A DNA stretch of 64,000 nt, taken from NCBI GenBank assembly GCA_014706295.1, contig JACSVZ010000037.1, positions 930,001-994,000 of the forward strand. The letters are read 5' to 3'. The DNA comes from Lycocorax pyrrhopterus obiensis (lineage: Eukaryota; Chordata; Aves; Passeriformes; Paradisaeidae). The notes beneath the pieces are model-generated. The model did not search any database. It was given only the letters and a program-made list of their open reading frames with translations, and was not told where the DNA came from. The position numbers were made by a program, and so were the translations under genes. This document shows positions 1 through 10,800 of this stretch, piece by piece (the first letter of the stretch is position 1; each line of letters begins with the position of its first letter).

Positions 1-1296
1 GTAATACATTAATTTTTTCCCCCTGCTACTGTCTTTGAATGCAAATTAGGACAGATAATTTCTATTTGTTTTCCTTTTTAACCAATTTCCCCCTATTCTG
101 ATCTGTGTCATTTATATTTGCAGGCCATTATCTTAGTCTCATTACAGCCTTTTAGCATTTGAATGAAAATATTGTAAAGAGCCCAGAAGTTAGGCATAAA
201 ATGTCTGTGATGATAACTATAATCCTCGTGATAAAATTAAAAAACACAATAGAAATAACTGTGATGAGCTTAGGAAGTTGTACCAAATGAGATTGGAACC
301 AGCATAATGATGTTTGCCCTTTCCCCTTTGCTTTTTTGCCTCTTTACATTGCAAAAAGCTTTTGCAGTGCTGTTTTAAAGAAAGGGAAGGTTGCTGTGTA
401 TGGCCTGGGTAAGGAGTTAACAAAAAAAAATTAAGGTTTTTCTCTCTATTGAGGCTTTAATTAATAACTGCAAAAACTCTCGGTGATGCACGTGTGATTT
501 TCAGGAGCTTAAAATACTCCAGCAGCACTGGAGGAGGAGGAGGAGGTGCTAAGCGGTGCCAAGTTCCTCAATGAAAATTACTCTCACCGCCTCTGGTTTT
601 GGAGCCAGATCGATGTTAATTAATCCTTGCCTCACACATTACGTTCTCCAACCTCGCCGCCGTCGGATTTTAACTCAGTAAAAGCAGATGGAGGTTCCTG
701 AAGCGCCTCCGAAATTCCCAGCCGAGTGCTCTCCTCGATGACAATGCCAATTTGTCATGAGTGAAATGTTTGACAAAAATCTGTCATTTTTGAGAGAAGT
801 TTTTCCTTGAAAGAAAAACCAGGGGGAAAAAAGAAATCAGCTCTGTTTTGAAACATCTCCTCACTCTGTTATCTCTATTTTGCGAGAGATGGGGATGGAG
901 AAGGGGGTTTCCATGGGCATGGGAGAGAAGATTTAGTAAGTTTTCCTGGAAAAAGGTGGCATTTTGAAGTAGGAGACCTTGTATGAGGTCTCCAGATTTT
1001 TCTGTTCAGGTAGTTTTTATGGACAGCTCTGTCCTCCAGGTCAGATGTGGCTCTCGAGGGCCAGCTCCTGTCTGGAGGTACATGGACGCATCACTGGCCT
1101 TCTGCAGAGATTCTTCGGGCAGGGCTGAGGTTACTCAGCGGTGCCTGCAGGTGCCGGTGCCTCCAGGGCAGTGACACACACAGCACCAGCCATATGCTCA
1201 AACTGCATTTGATCAGCCACCAGCTCTGATTCCATGTTGGAGGGAGGGAAACCGTTCCCTTTGGAGCAGTGATGCTGAAGCTGAGTTGCTTTTTCG

Positions 1297-1500
1297 CAGA
1301 ATCATAAGAATCATCAAGGTTGCAAAAGCCCTCTAAGATCATCCAGCCCAACCAGCACTGCCAGGGCCACCACTTACCCATGTCCCCAAGTGCCACATCC
1401 ACACGTCTGTTAAATCCCTCCAGGGATGGGGACTGCACCACTGTCCTGGGCAGCTGTGCCAGGGCTGGACAACTTTTTGACCCCAACTTGACTCTCTTTT
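1297..1500 (-). mobile_element. CR1 LINE fragment
   Basis: The + strand begins with the reverse of the CR1 tail (agaatcataagaatcatcaa). It continues with recognisable CR1 3' sequence: ccctctaagatcatccagcc, then a ccctccagggatggggac box. It is truncated and non-coding. Confidence 0.85.
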
Positions 1501-3529
1501 GCCAGTCTCTGGTGGGCCCTGCTCTTCAGGGTGATGGTTGGGATTTTCAGCAGAGTTGGGACATTTTTTGGTGGTGACCACCTGTAGCCTGCTTGCTTCA
1601 GAACCGTAACCCTGGTGAGACCTCCAAGCCCAGGAAGCTGGAGATGGGACACATGATGCAGGTTTGTCCTCTGGTGGAGGTTATCAAGTTTGGATCTGCC
1701 TGCAGAGACCTTCTGAGACAGGCTTGAGTGGGAAGGGTCTCTCCTGCCCCTGCAGAAGGGTCTTGGCTAGGGAGGGCTGCAGGAGGCCAGCCAGTTTGGA
1801 ATGAAGGGCCAGACCCATCTGCACTGACACCAGCGCTTGTCCCTTTCCCAGCACCAGCAGCAGCCAGGACCCACAGGGAGTGACTCCAGGGACAGAAATA
1901 CCTGCCTGGCCTCAGCTTCCCCCTGGCTAAGGCCAGGGACCACCACCGGCCACACAGCAATGCCTTGATCCAGAGCAAGGAGAGGAGCCCAAGACCTCAA
2001 CCCCAGTTTAACCAAAGGGTGACTGCTGCCTGACACAGGGACGCGCTCGGTGCCCGGAGCCCGGCGGCACCGCACAAACCCGGCCGAGGCATGAGCCACC
2101 TTGAGCAGCACCATTTTTCCGCGTGCCTTCCAAAGGGATTTGTTAATCACAAAGGAAGGAGCAGGGGAATCCTTGCGGGTCCATCGCTGGGTCAAAGAGC
2201 AGCCCGCACGGCTGTCTCAGCACGGACGGGTGCTGCGGGTGTGAGTAACGCTGCCGGGCCACCATTAGTCAGCAGAAGTCAGGACTCAGCCCAGCCCAGC
2301 ATTCCCGCTCGCTCACCGGGCTCCTCTGCCAGGGAGGAGGCTCCAAGGGAAGCTCTTGGGGAGCTTTGGGCTTGTGCAATGCGTGTGACGTGGAGAACCT
2401 CCTCCCTCTGCTTTGGTTCGGGGCACCGCAACTCAGCACCTTCCCGTGCCGTGGCAGATCACACCAAGGTACACGGCTGCCTTCGCTCTGGGATGACGTA
2501 CAGAGCAGGATTGAACCCGCAGGTGCCCCGGAGCCGGCGGTGATTCCCGGCTCGCGTGGGGAGGCTCCGGCCGTGGCAGCGCTCCCGCTGCAGCGGGAGC
2601 TGAGTCGGCACGGGCGCGCTCCGACTTGATCCCCGGGGAGGGCAGTTGTGCAAGCACGGAGCGATGCGAGGTGACGCAGAGTTTTCCTGGGCTTCCCGGA
2701 GCCGAGCTCGGTGATGGCAGGGGCCGGGGCGATGGGGCACCGCACACCTGGCAGCAGAGCCGTGCCCGGCTGCGTGGCAGTGCCAGCCTGTTGCATGCAC
2801 TGAGTTTGTTGCAATGAGAACCAGGGCTTGTTCCACAACAAAACCAACTCCCTTCCCCTTCCCAAGCCGCTGGCGAGGAGGCAGCAGGATAGGGAAGGGG
2901 CAATGCCCGCCAGGGCACTGTGAGGCCAGGAGGGTCACGGGGTGAGTGACAACCTGGTTTATTGACCCGGGTGTACAAGGTGGCCATGGCCACATCCCTT
3001 CCTAGCCAGGACAGCTCACTCCTCCCACCTTTTTGACCTATTGTCACCCACTTCCCCAAAACGTCAAAGCCCATGGACACGGGGTGTGCCTCAGTTTCCC
3101 CATGCCTGAGATACTGCCGCTGTAGGGTGGGGGAGCTGGGTTCACGGTGGCTGGCGGAGGCTTGGTGCTGTTGAAAAGTGGAATATGGTGATTGTTTTGT
3201 CTTGAACTGTGTTTCATGAGCTTTGTGCAAGCGCTGCCTTCCTGGGCAGAGCAAGAGGTGTGTGGTGGCAGTGTGCTGGGGCTGCCTCCAGAGCATCCCC
3301 CAGCCTGCATCTGGCCAGCAGCTGGCAGTGCTCATCTAGTGAGGTTAGCAGTGAAGAGACAGGCAAAAATTAATAAACCCAAAGGGCTTCTGCCCAGTTC
3401 TTCATCGCTTTGGTGGGGTGAAACAATTTATAAAGCAGGTCTGCTGTGGGGGCCTTGGAAACGGGCAGCCCAGGCAGCAGGGCGTGGGCATGTAACAGTG
3501 CACTTGGACCATAGGGAACAAAAATATTC

Positions 3530-3732
3530 ATATTAGGAAAAATTTCTTCACTGAAAGAGTGGTTAAGCATTGGAATAGGCTCCACAGGGGAAGCGGTGGA
3601 GTCGCCATCCCTGGAAGTGTTCAAAAAACAAGCAGATGTGACACTGCCATATGGTTTAGTGGGCATGGTGCTATTTGGTTAAAGGTTGGCCTTGATCTTG
3701 GAAGTCTTTTCCAACCTTAATGATTCTATGGG
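3530..3732 (+). mobile_element. CR1 LINE 3' end
   Basis: Typical CR1 3' sequence: a gaaaaatttcttcactgaaa box, a ccctggaagtgttcaa box and a terminal aatgattctatggg tail. The element is 5'-truncated. Confidence 0.85.
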
Positions 3733-3879
3733 AAAGCTACACGAGTGTGCTGGGTTTCAGAGAGTTTGGTTGTTCTGGTGTATTTTTATGAGGCTTTTAT
3801 CATAGAAAGGCAGGTGGTCTCTGAGGCTTTACTGTGTCCCTGCTCACCGCACCCCATATAAAATAAGTACGAACTGCAT

Positions 3880-4850
3880 TGCGAGAAAAACACTGCACGT
3901 GTTTGCCTTGCGAGGACGAGCTGGCCCGAGCCGTGCGCTGGCCGAGGATCGCGAACAGCGGTGGCGATGGAGCCGCCGGGACGTGGCTCTGGCCGCCGCC
4001 CGCTCGGTGGGTGGCAGCGGCGGGAGCGATGGATGATTCCAGCCGGGAATCATTTCCGCCGCCGGCCGGCCGCGGGTTCCTGCGCGGCCCCGGGGCTCCG
4101 GGAGAGTTGTGGGGCCCCCGTCCCGCGCACCTCGGGCCGTGCGGGGCAGAGCCACTCCTCCGAGCCGTGACATCAAGCGACCGGCAAGAGGTCAAATTCC
4201 CGGCGCAGGTAGCGCTGGCCGCACTTCCGCGCAGCGCCGGGCGGGACCGCGGAGGAGCCGCCCACCCGGGGACCCCCCGCGCCCCCGGCCACCCCCGGGC
4301 CCGCCGTGCCCCGCCATGAAGTCGGAGCAGGAGGAGAGCGAGGCGGGGACGTGCGGCTGCCAGCAGGGCTCCGCTCCGCGCCCGGCCCATTGTCCGGCTG
4401 CCCGGGCACGGCGAGGGGCGGCCGCGGACGATGCTCCGGGCAGGGCGCTGTGCCCCCGCTCAGCCCACGCAGGTAAGGGGGGTCCCCGCAGGGTCCCCGG
4501 GAGCGGTCGCAGCCCGGCGCGCACGGCTTCCCCTCGCCCGCTTTGTGCTCGGAGCTCGCTTCCTCCTGGGAGAAACAAAACAACGCCGGAGCGCGCCGGG
4601 AGCCGCCGGGGCCGCGGGGAGGGTGCGGTGGTGGCCGTGCTGTCCCCACGCCCGGGGCCAGCGAGGGGCAGGGCCGAGGGGCTTCGTGCCCCCGCGGCGC
4701 TGGGGGGGCCGGGGCGGGCGGCTCCCGGTGCCCCGTAGTCCATCTTGTCTCCCGGAGAAGTTGGAGCGAGCCGGGAGCTGGGGAGGGCTCGGAGCCGGCT
4801 CCGGGGGCTGCCGCGGGGGCCGCAGCTCGCCAGCCAGTGGCTCTTAAGCC
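3880..4850. promoter_or_regulatory. KAZN: CpG island, probable KAZN promoter
   Basis: About 1 kb of very high GC with dense CpG surrounds the first KAZN coding exon (4316-4472) and contrasts sharply with both flanks. Such an island normally marks a vertebrate promoter. The exon inside it ends in a good donor (CAG|GTAAGG) whose phase fits the next KAZN exon. The transcription start cannot be placed from sequence alone. Confidence 0.65.
4316..4472 (+). CDS. KAZN: KAZN alternative first coding exon (52 residues plus 1 base)
   Basis: The ATG at 4316 sits in a good context (gccATGa) and opens a 52-residue stretch rich in Ala, Arg and Cys. It ends at CAG|GTAAGG with one leftover base. That G plus CG from the next exon makes Ala, leading straight into LLREEV, so the frame fits. 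The peptide (start MKSEQEESEAG) does not resemble the mammalian kazrin N-termini I know, though one mammalian isoform also has a GC-rich, Cys-containing leader here. The frame stays open further upstream. The exon is an inference from phase, donor and CpG context. Confidence 0.55.
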
Positions 4851-7800
4851 GTGTGTGCTTCTGGCAGCCTCCACAACCCCCAACCTGGCCCCGAAGCCCT
4901 GTGCCCCCCAAGCCCCTCTGCCCACCCTCTCGCCAGCGTGCGCAGGGGTTTAGATCAGGTTTTATTTACTTATATCCCGTGTGAGACACCCACCAGAGAG
5001 TGGGCGACTGCATGGTGGAAATAATCCTTATTTTTGGGGTGGGGAATGCCAGGACATGGGGGTAACTTGGCAAGCAGGTGGTCTCTGCACATCGTGCCCC
5101 AGCTGGGTGATGGGGCACGGTCGGCGCGTGTGGCTGGGGGTCCTGTCCCGGAGCTGTGACCATGTGGCCACACCAAGGCCAAGCTGGTGTCTAACTCAGG
5201 AAATGCTCAGAAGTGGTGTTTGCAAGGATTTGCTGTCACTGGGTGAAAGCTTTACCCTGAAATTCTTACGGGTTGTCCGTACCTATGTCCAGGTGTGACA
5301 GCTCGCTTGCAGCATTGTGGCAGCAGCACAGGGTGGAAATAAAAGCTTATTTAAAAGTAAAAGATGGATGTGCGAAGCCAAAATTCATTTTTTAGTCCAA
5401 GAGGCTCTGCTGAGCGCCCCGGCACCCACCCAGGAGGGAGCACTGGTGGCCAACAGCTCCTCTGAGGTCATGGAGTGCCACAGTGCTGCAGGAGGCTCCG
5501 TGCTGAGGGGTGTGCCTGGGATGTGCAGCAGGACTGGGCTGAAGTGGTGGTTTACAAAAGTCAGGCCCTTGTGCTTATCCCCGTGAGGAGATGATGCTGT
5601 GGGGTGGAGAGGGGGCTCATTTTGAGCCACTGTGAGTCCATCACAGTGTCCAGGTATCGAAGGGAGAGGCTGGATGTGTCAGCTTTGCCCCAGCAAGTCC
5701 TGGGCAGTGGCAGTAGCTGGGTCTTTTTTCAAATGGTTTGGGTTGGAGGGAGCTTAAAGCCCATCTCGTTCCACCCCCTGCCACAGGCAGGGACACCTTC
5801 CTCTGTCCCAGGTTGCTCCAAGTGCTGTCCAGCCTGGCACTGAACACTTCCAGGGATCCAGGGACAGCCACAGCTACGTTGGGCAACCTCTGCCAGGGCC
5901 TCACCACACCCACAGGGAAGAATTTCTTCCTAATATCCCATCTACCCTGCCCTCTGTCAGTGGGAAGCCATTCCCGCTTGTCCTGTCACTTCAAGACCCT
6001 TGTCAAAGTCCCCCTCCAGCTTGCTGCACCTTTGCAATGGGGAGGTCCCAAGCTGGGAAGCTACTTAAAAACCAGAGGTGATGAGATGCTCTTTAAAATA
6101 CAAACTCAGCTCATCCCTAGGTCTTGAATCCTTATTTTTTCCTAATAATGTTCTTTATGACCCTTGCATTTCCCATCCTAGGACAGAGGTGTGTGTACAT
6201 GTATATTTATCCTGCTGACGTTCTGGATAAAAACACACCCTTGACTTGTGCCCAGCAAAGCAAAAGCCATCTCACCATCAAACTCAGGAAAGCGGCACAA
6301 AGTGCAGCTTTCACCTGAGATACTGATTCACCCACACGAGCCTCGTCGTTTGTTCTGCATCCATTTTTAATACGTCCCCTCCGATGGCAGAAACGCGTGT
6401 ACAGCAATCGTGTCAGCTGAGTTACATGGAAAAAAAAGGCTTTTAAATGGATGTCTTTAAAGTGATGCCTGTTCCAAGGCCAGTAAAAGGCTTTGCTGCT
6501 GCATGGAGGGTTGGTCTGCTGCCCAGAGGAGTCCAAGATGGGATTTGCAGGAGCAGGAGTGGAAACTTCAGCCCCAAATGATGTCTGGAGATGTTCACCA
6601 CAATTAAAAAGAAACCCAGAAAAATCTCATTTGCGTTGTCTGTTAACACCAGTCAGTGGTTGAAGCATAAAGGATGCAGAATCCAGCAGTGTCATGGAAG
6701 TTTAATGTGATCAGCTAAAATATAATTAACAGCCAATTATTTCAGTGGGAACGGTAGTTTTCATCAATTAGTCTGGGAAATGTTTAAATTGCATTAATTT
6801 CATCGCTGCCCACTTGCAGCAGATTTGGAAGGGGTTGGAATGAGTGATGGGGCTTGTCCATGCAATGCAGTACCTCCTTCTCCTCTGGGTAGTCAGGAAT
6901 TACAGAAGGCACCCAATCCCCCCTCCAAAAAAGGCTAAAAAGAGGAAGGAAACTTTAAAAGGGACAAAAATACTGGGGGAAAAGTGCTGTGGAAGCTTTT
7001 TGCATTGAGGTTGTTGCATTTAGGAGGCGATTCCTAATGGCAGATTTAACTTTGCACCCTGACATGGTGACACTTGCGAGGGTGAACTGCAAAAAAAAGC
7101 CTTTAAAAATATTCTATTCTCCTGATTGGTTTTGCATCGTGTTGGGGGGCGTGTGGGGTCCCTTGTGAGGGGCACTGAGCCCTGGTCCCTGCTCGAGAGG
7201 GCTGATGCTCACTTCGAACTCCTTTGCAGCTTCAGATAGAGGCACAGCTCCATCCAGCTCATAGGAATCACATGGAAACCCTCCCTCAGCCGTCTGTGTG
7301 TGGAAGAATTAGAGGCTGAAATGAGGTTCCTGAATAATTGACCCCATTTTCCCAGCTATTGGAACTTCTCTGTAACGATCACTAAGAGCTGCCTGCGAAC
7401 GGCGCGTTTCGGGTCGTTTATTTAGGTACTTAAACTTGGCAGAGCAACGGGGGTTTTCTCCCCCCTGTTTTAAAATGAAGCGAAAATTTCCCTTTCAAGC
7501 TGAGTCTCCTAATGCAAATTATGCAAATAACATGAGATTTCTCCATGGGACCCTCATGAGCAGGAGGTGCTGCAAAGGTGGGATGGAAGCTTGGAGGAGA
7601 GTGATGGAGAGCAGATGCCCTGTGCTGGAGGGAGAAGTGTTTTGGGGGGGAAAATTGGTGTGATTTTGGTGGGCGAAATATCAGAGGAAGCATTGGAGTG
7701 ATGGAAGTCCTGTACACAAGTGAGTGTCATTACAGGTGTGTGCCCAGAGAATTTGTGGCTGCCTCATCCCTGGAAGTGTCCAAGGCCAGGTTGGACAGGG

Positions 7801-10800
7801 CTTGGAGCAAGCTGGGATAGTGGGAGGTGTCCCTGCCCATGGCAGGGGGTGGCACTGGATGAGCTTTAAGCTCCCTTCCAACGCAAACCAGTTTGTGATT
7901 CCATGACATTGGCAGGAGCCCTGAGAGCGAGTTGGAAAGAGGGATTTTCCTATCAAACCCTGGCTGCATGGATTGTGCTTTCCAATTTTATATAGATATA
8001 TATATATATATTCAAACCGGATTTGGCTTTGCCATATATATAATAATATATATGTAACGAATATAACTATATATTGCAAAGCATAATCCTTTTTTCTACA
8101 GAGATATATATATATATGTGTGTCTATCTCAAATTATATGTCTAAAGAAGCAAGAATTCTGGATATATGGCCGATCAATAATTCAGGTTCTCCATAGGCT
8201 TTGGCTTGCAGCCAGCAGCGTGGGGAGCATGGTGCTGAATGCTTCTCTCCAGATTACGTCTGTAGCTTCTCATAGATTTTGGATTTTAATCCTTCAGCAG
8301 TTTCTGCCTGGATCAGGAGGCGAGTACTAAGTGGGGATGAAATTCCCTTGTTGCCTGTTTTGGAGGAGAGATGCTTTTGAGTTTTTTCAGTGTTTCTAAC
8401 CGTGACCAGAGGGGATCAGTGCATTTTTGGAGAGCTGCACTGGACAGTGCATTACAGCACCTTGGGCCATGCCCAAGGACCCCTCTGGAATTCCTTGCTG
8501 CAGAATTCCCCCCGGGCTGCCTGTCCTTGATCTTGTTTCCCCTGTCCCTTTCCCAGATCACTTCCTGCTGCATGGGGATTTTCTTGGTTCCCACCAAAAT
8601 GCTGCAATTTGCAGGAATCCATCGGGATCAGTCACCCCTGGGCAAGCTGCCCTGCCTCCATCCTCATCTGCTGGTTAATTTTTTCCCAGGAATAGCTCTT
8701 GGCGAAGTGGCATGTAAGGAAAGGTGAAAATGAGTTATCAGTGGGGAAAAAAATATGAGCAATTTGTTGCAGCCAGGGGTATTTTGTGGGGCTGCAGGAG
8801 GCTTTCTGTGGCTGGGGAAGGCACTGGGTGGGTTTTGCACACTAAATATGCCACCATGTGTGAGCCCCTCACATCCTCTCAGGGTTCCCAGAGGCTGGAG
8901 GGGACACGCTGTGTTTCTCCCATCCCTGGGGAAGATCCTGTTGGCCTTGGCCGCCTCCAGTTCTTGCTTTTTGCACAGATTTCAAGAAAGCACTTTAGGC
9001 TGCACCAAACCCCCCAGCCCGGAGCTCGACTGTTCCTCATTAGTGACTTTATTGCTAAATAATTTACAGAATGGGGCCTTGCCAGTTTTCATTCGGGAAG
9101 CATTTCAAGTATGTGGAGCAGATTTTATGCCTTCCTGGCGCAGCTGCCGGGGGGGAGCTGCCTCTCCCTGTCCTGCCGCCGGCGTCACCTCCCGGCCTCG
9201 CTCCGCGAGCGGTGCCGGAAAGGAAACGGCCCATGCACGTGCAGAGGGACCCGAGGAAGGATAAGGGGGAAAATCCCTGTGTTCCATGTCCAGTGGGTGT
9301 CCCCATGCACGTGCAAAGGAACCTGAGGAAGGATAAGGGGGAAAATCCCTGTGCTCCATGTCCAGTGGGTGTCCCCATGCACGTGCAAAGGAACCTGAGG
9401 AAGGGTAAGGGGGAAAATCCCTGTGTTCCATGTCCAGTGGGTGTCCCCATGCACGTGCAGAGGGACCCGAGGAAGGATAAGGGGGAAAATCCCTGTGTTC
9501 CATGTCGAAAATCTGTGTCCCCAGTGGGTGTCCCCATGCACGTGCAAAGGAACCTGAGGAAGGATAAGGGGGAGAATCCCTGTGTTCCATGTCCAGTGGG
9601 TGTCCCCATACACGTGCAGAGGGACCTGAGGAAGGATAAGGGGGAGAATCCCTGTGTTCCATGTCCAGGGGGTGTCCCCCAGGCTGGCTGCTACACGGGG
9701 GCACCGGGGAAAGGACACAGCCATGGTGGTTTGGAGAGGAGGTGTTTGGGTTTAATTTCTGCTTCATTTTTCTGGTAACTGTGACGTGCGTGCTGAGGGG
9801 GTCATTTTTTTCTCCCCATGTCCATGATGCCAACCCAAGAGGATGTGGATGTCCCATCCCTGGAAGTGTTCAAGTCCAGGTTGAACTTGGAGCAACCTGG
9901 GATAGTGGAAGGTGTCCCTGCCCATTGCAGGGGGTGGGACTGGATGGTCTTTAAGGTCCCTTCCAATCCAAACCATTCCATGATTCTCTGAAATCAATAA
10001 ACTAATTTGGGATGAGAAAGGGCTTTTCTCCACCAGTTTTTAAAGGGGAGGGAAAGCTAACCCAGACTCGGGTGGAGGATTGCAGCAGTGCATGCACAGC
10101 CCCAAAGTGTTTTGCAGGATAAGGGTGATGGGTGCAATGTGGAAATAGCAGAAAAGCACTTTATTACACTAAACAGTGGATGCAGCTGTAGGAAACAAGG
10201 TGCTGGAGCTTTTCTTCAGTGCCTGCTGTGGAGGGGATCCCGGCTGGGTTCTGCCAGGATGCTCCTGCTGTGCAGCTGCTCGGAGAAGTGAGCAGTCACT
10301 GGGTGTAAATCTGCAAAATTCAGCATTTGGGGCTGCAGATGGAAGCATCATCTTCCCTTTTCCAGTCTCACAGTGGTTTTGTTGAGTGTGCCCTGAGCAC
10401 GTGGGTGGCTGGAAGCAGAGCTGAGATGTGTGGGAGCTCAGGAGACTCTCTTGGACCCCAGCCCTACCAGTGAGTGGTTTGGATAGGAAAATCCTTCTTG
10501 GTTTCTTCTTACTATTATTATTACATATTAACATTTATTTTTATTTTTTTAATGCAAAAGCCATCACCCAGTGGCGGCTCCCCCTCTCCCTCCTCGTGCC
10601 TTCCCATCACATCCCTCCTCCTCCTGCTCTGCTCCCAGAGTGGTGCAGGTTCTGGGCTGTGCAGGGCAGTTTTGCCAGCAGGGAGGGGCCACCCCAGCAG
10701 CATTTCCCCGGGGTTTGAGTTTCCAGCGGGGGCGCGGGGCTGTGCCGGGAGCCGTCGCTCACTTCCTCGCATTGTGTCTCCTCTTCCTCCAGCGCTGCTG

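Larger units (their letters stand above)
1..3879. other. Non-coding flank or intron upstream of the KAZN CpG-island exon
   Basis: I see no convincing exon here. The first 900 bases are AT-rich and low in repeats, and could hold conserved regulatory elements of KAZN, which in mammals has additional upstream first exons. Bases 1297-1500 and 3530-3732 are CR1 fragments. Bases 2000-2800 are GC-rich, with overlapping long open frames on both strands. Those frames show no splice sites or family similarity that I recognise. Confidence 0.5.
4473..10792 (+). other. KAZN intron 1
   Basis: A 6.3-kb intron. It contains CR1 copies at 5738-6058, 7740-7908 and 9841-9990, (TA)n tracts around 7990-8120 and a 72-bp minisatellite at 9231-9670. 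I see no further exon. Confidence 0.6.

Noticed and set aside
2433..3335. A 300-codon minus-strand open frame
   Set aside because: GC-rich shadow frame with low-complexity composition and no recognisable domain. Competing frames are open on the other strand.
9071..9857. Long frames on both strands over the 72-bp repeat
   Set aside because: As a protein call this is unsupported. It is kept only as a repeat and a low-interest finding.
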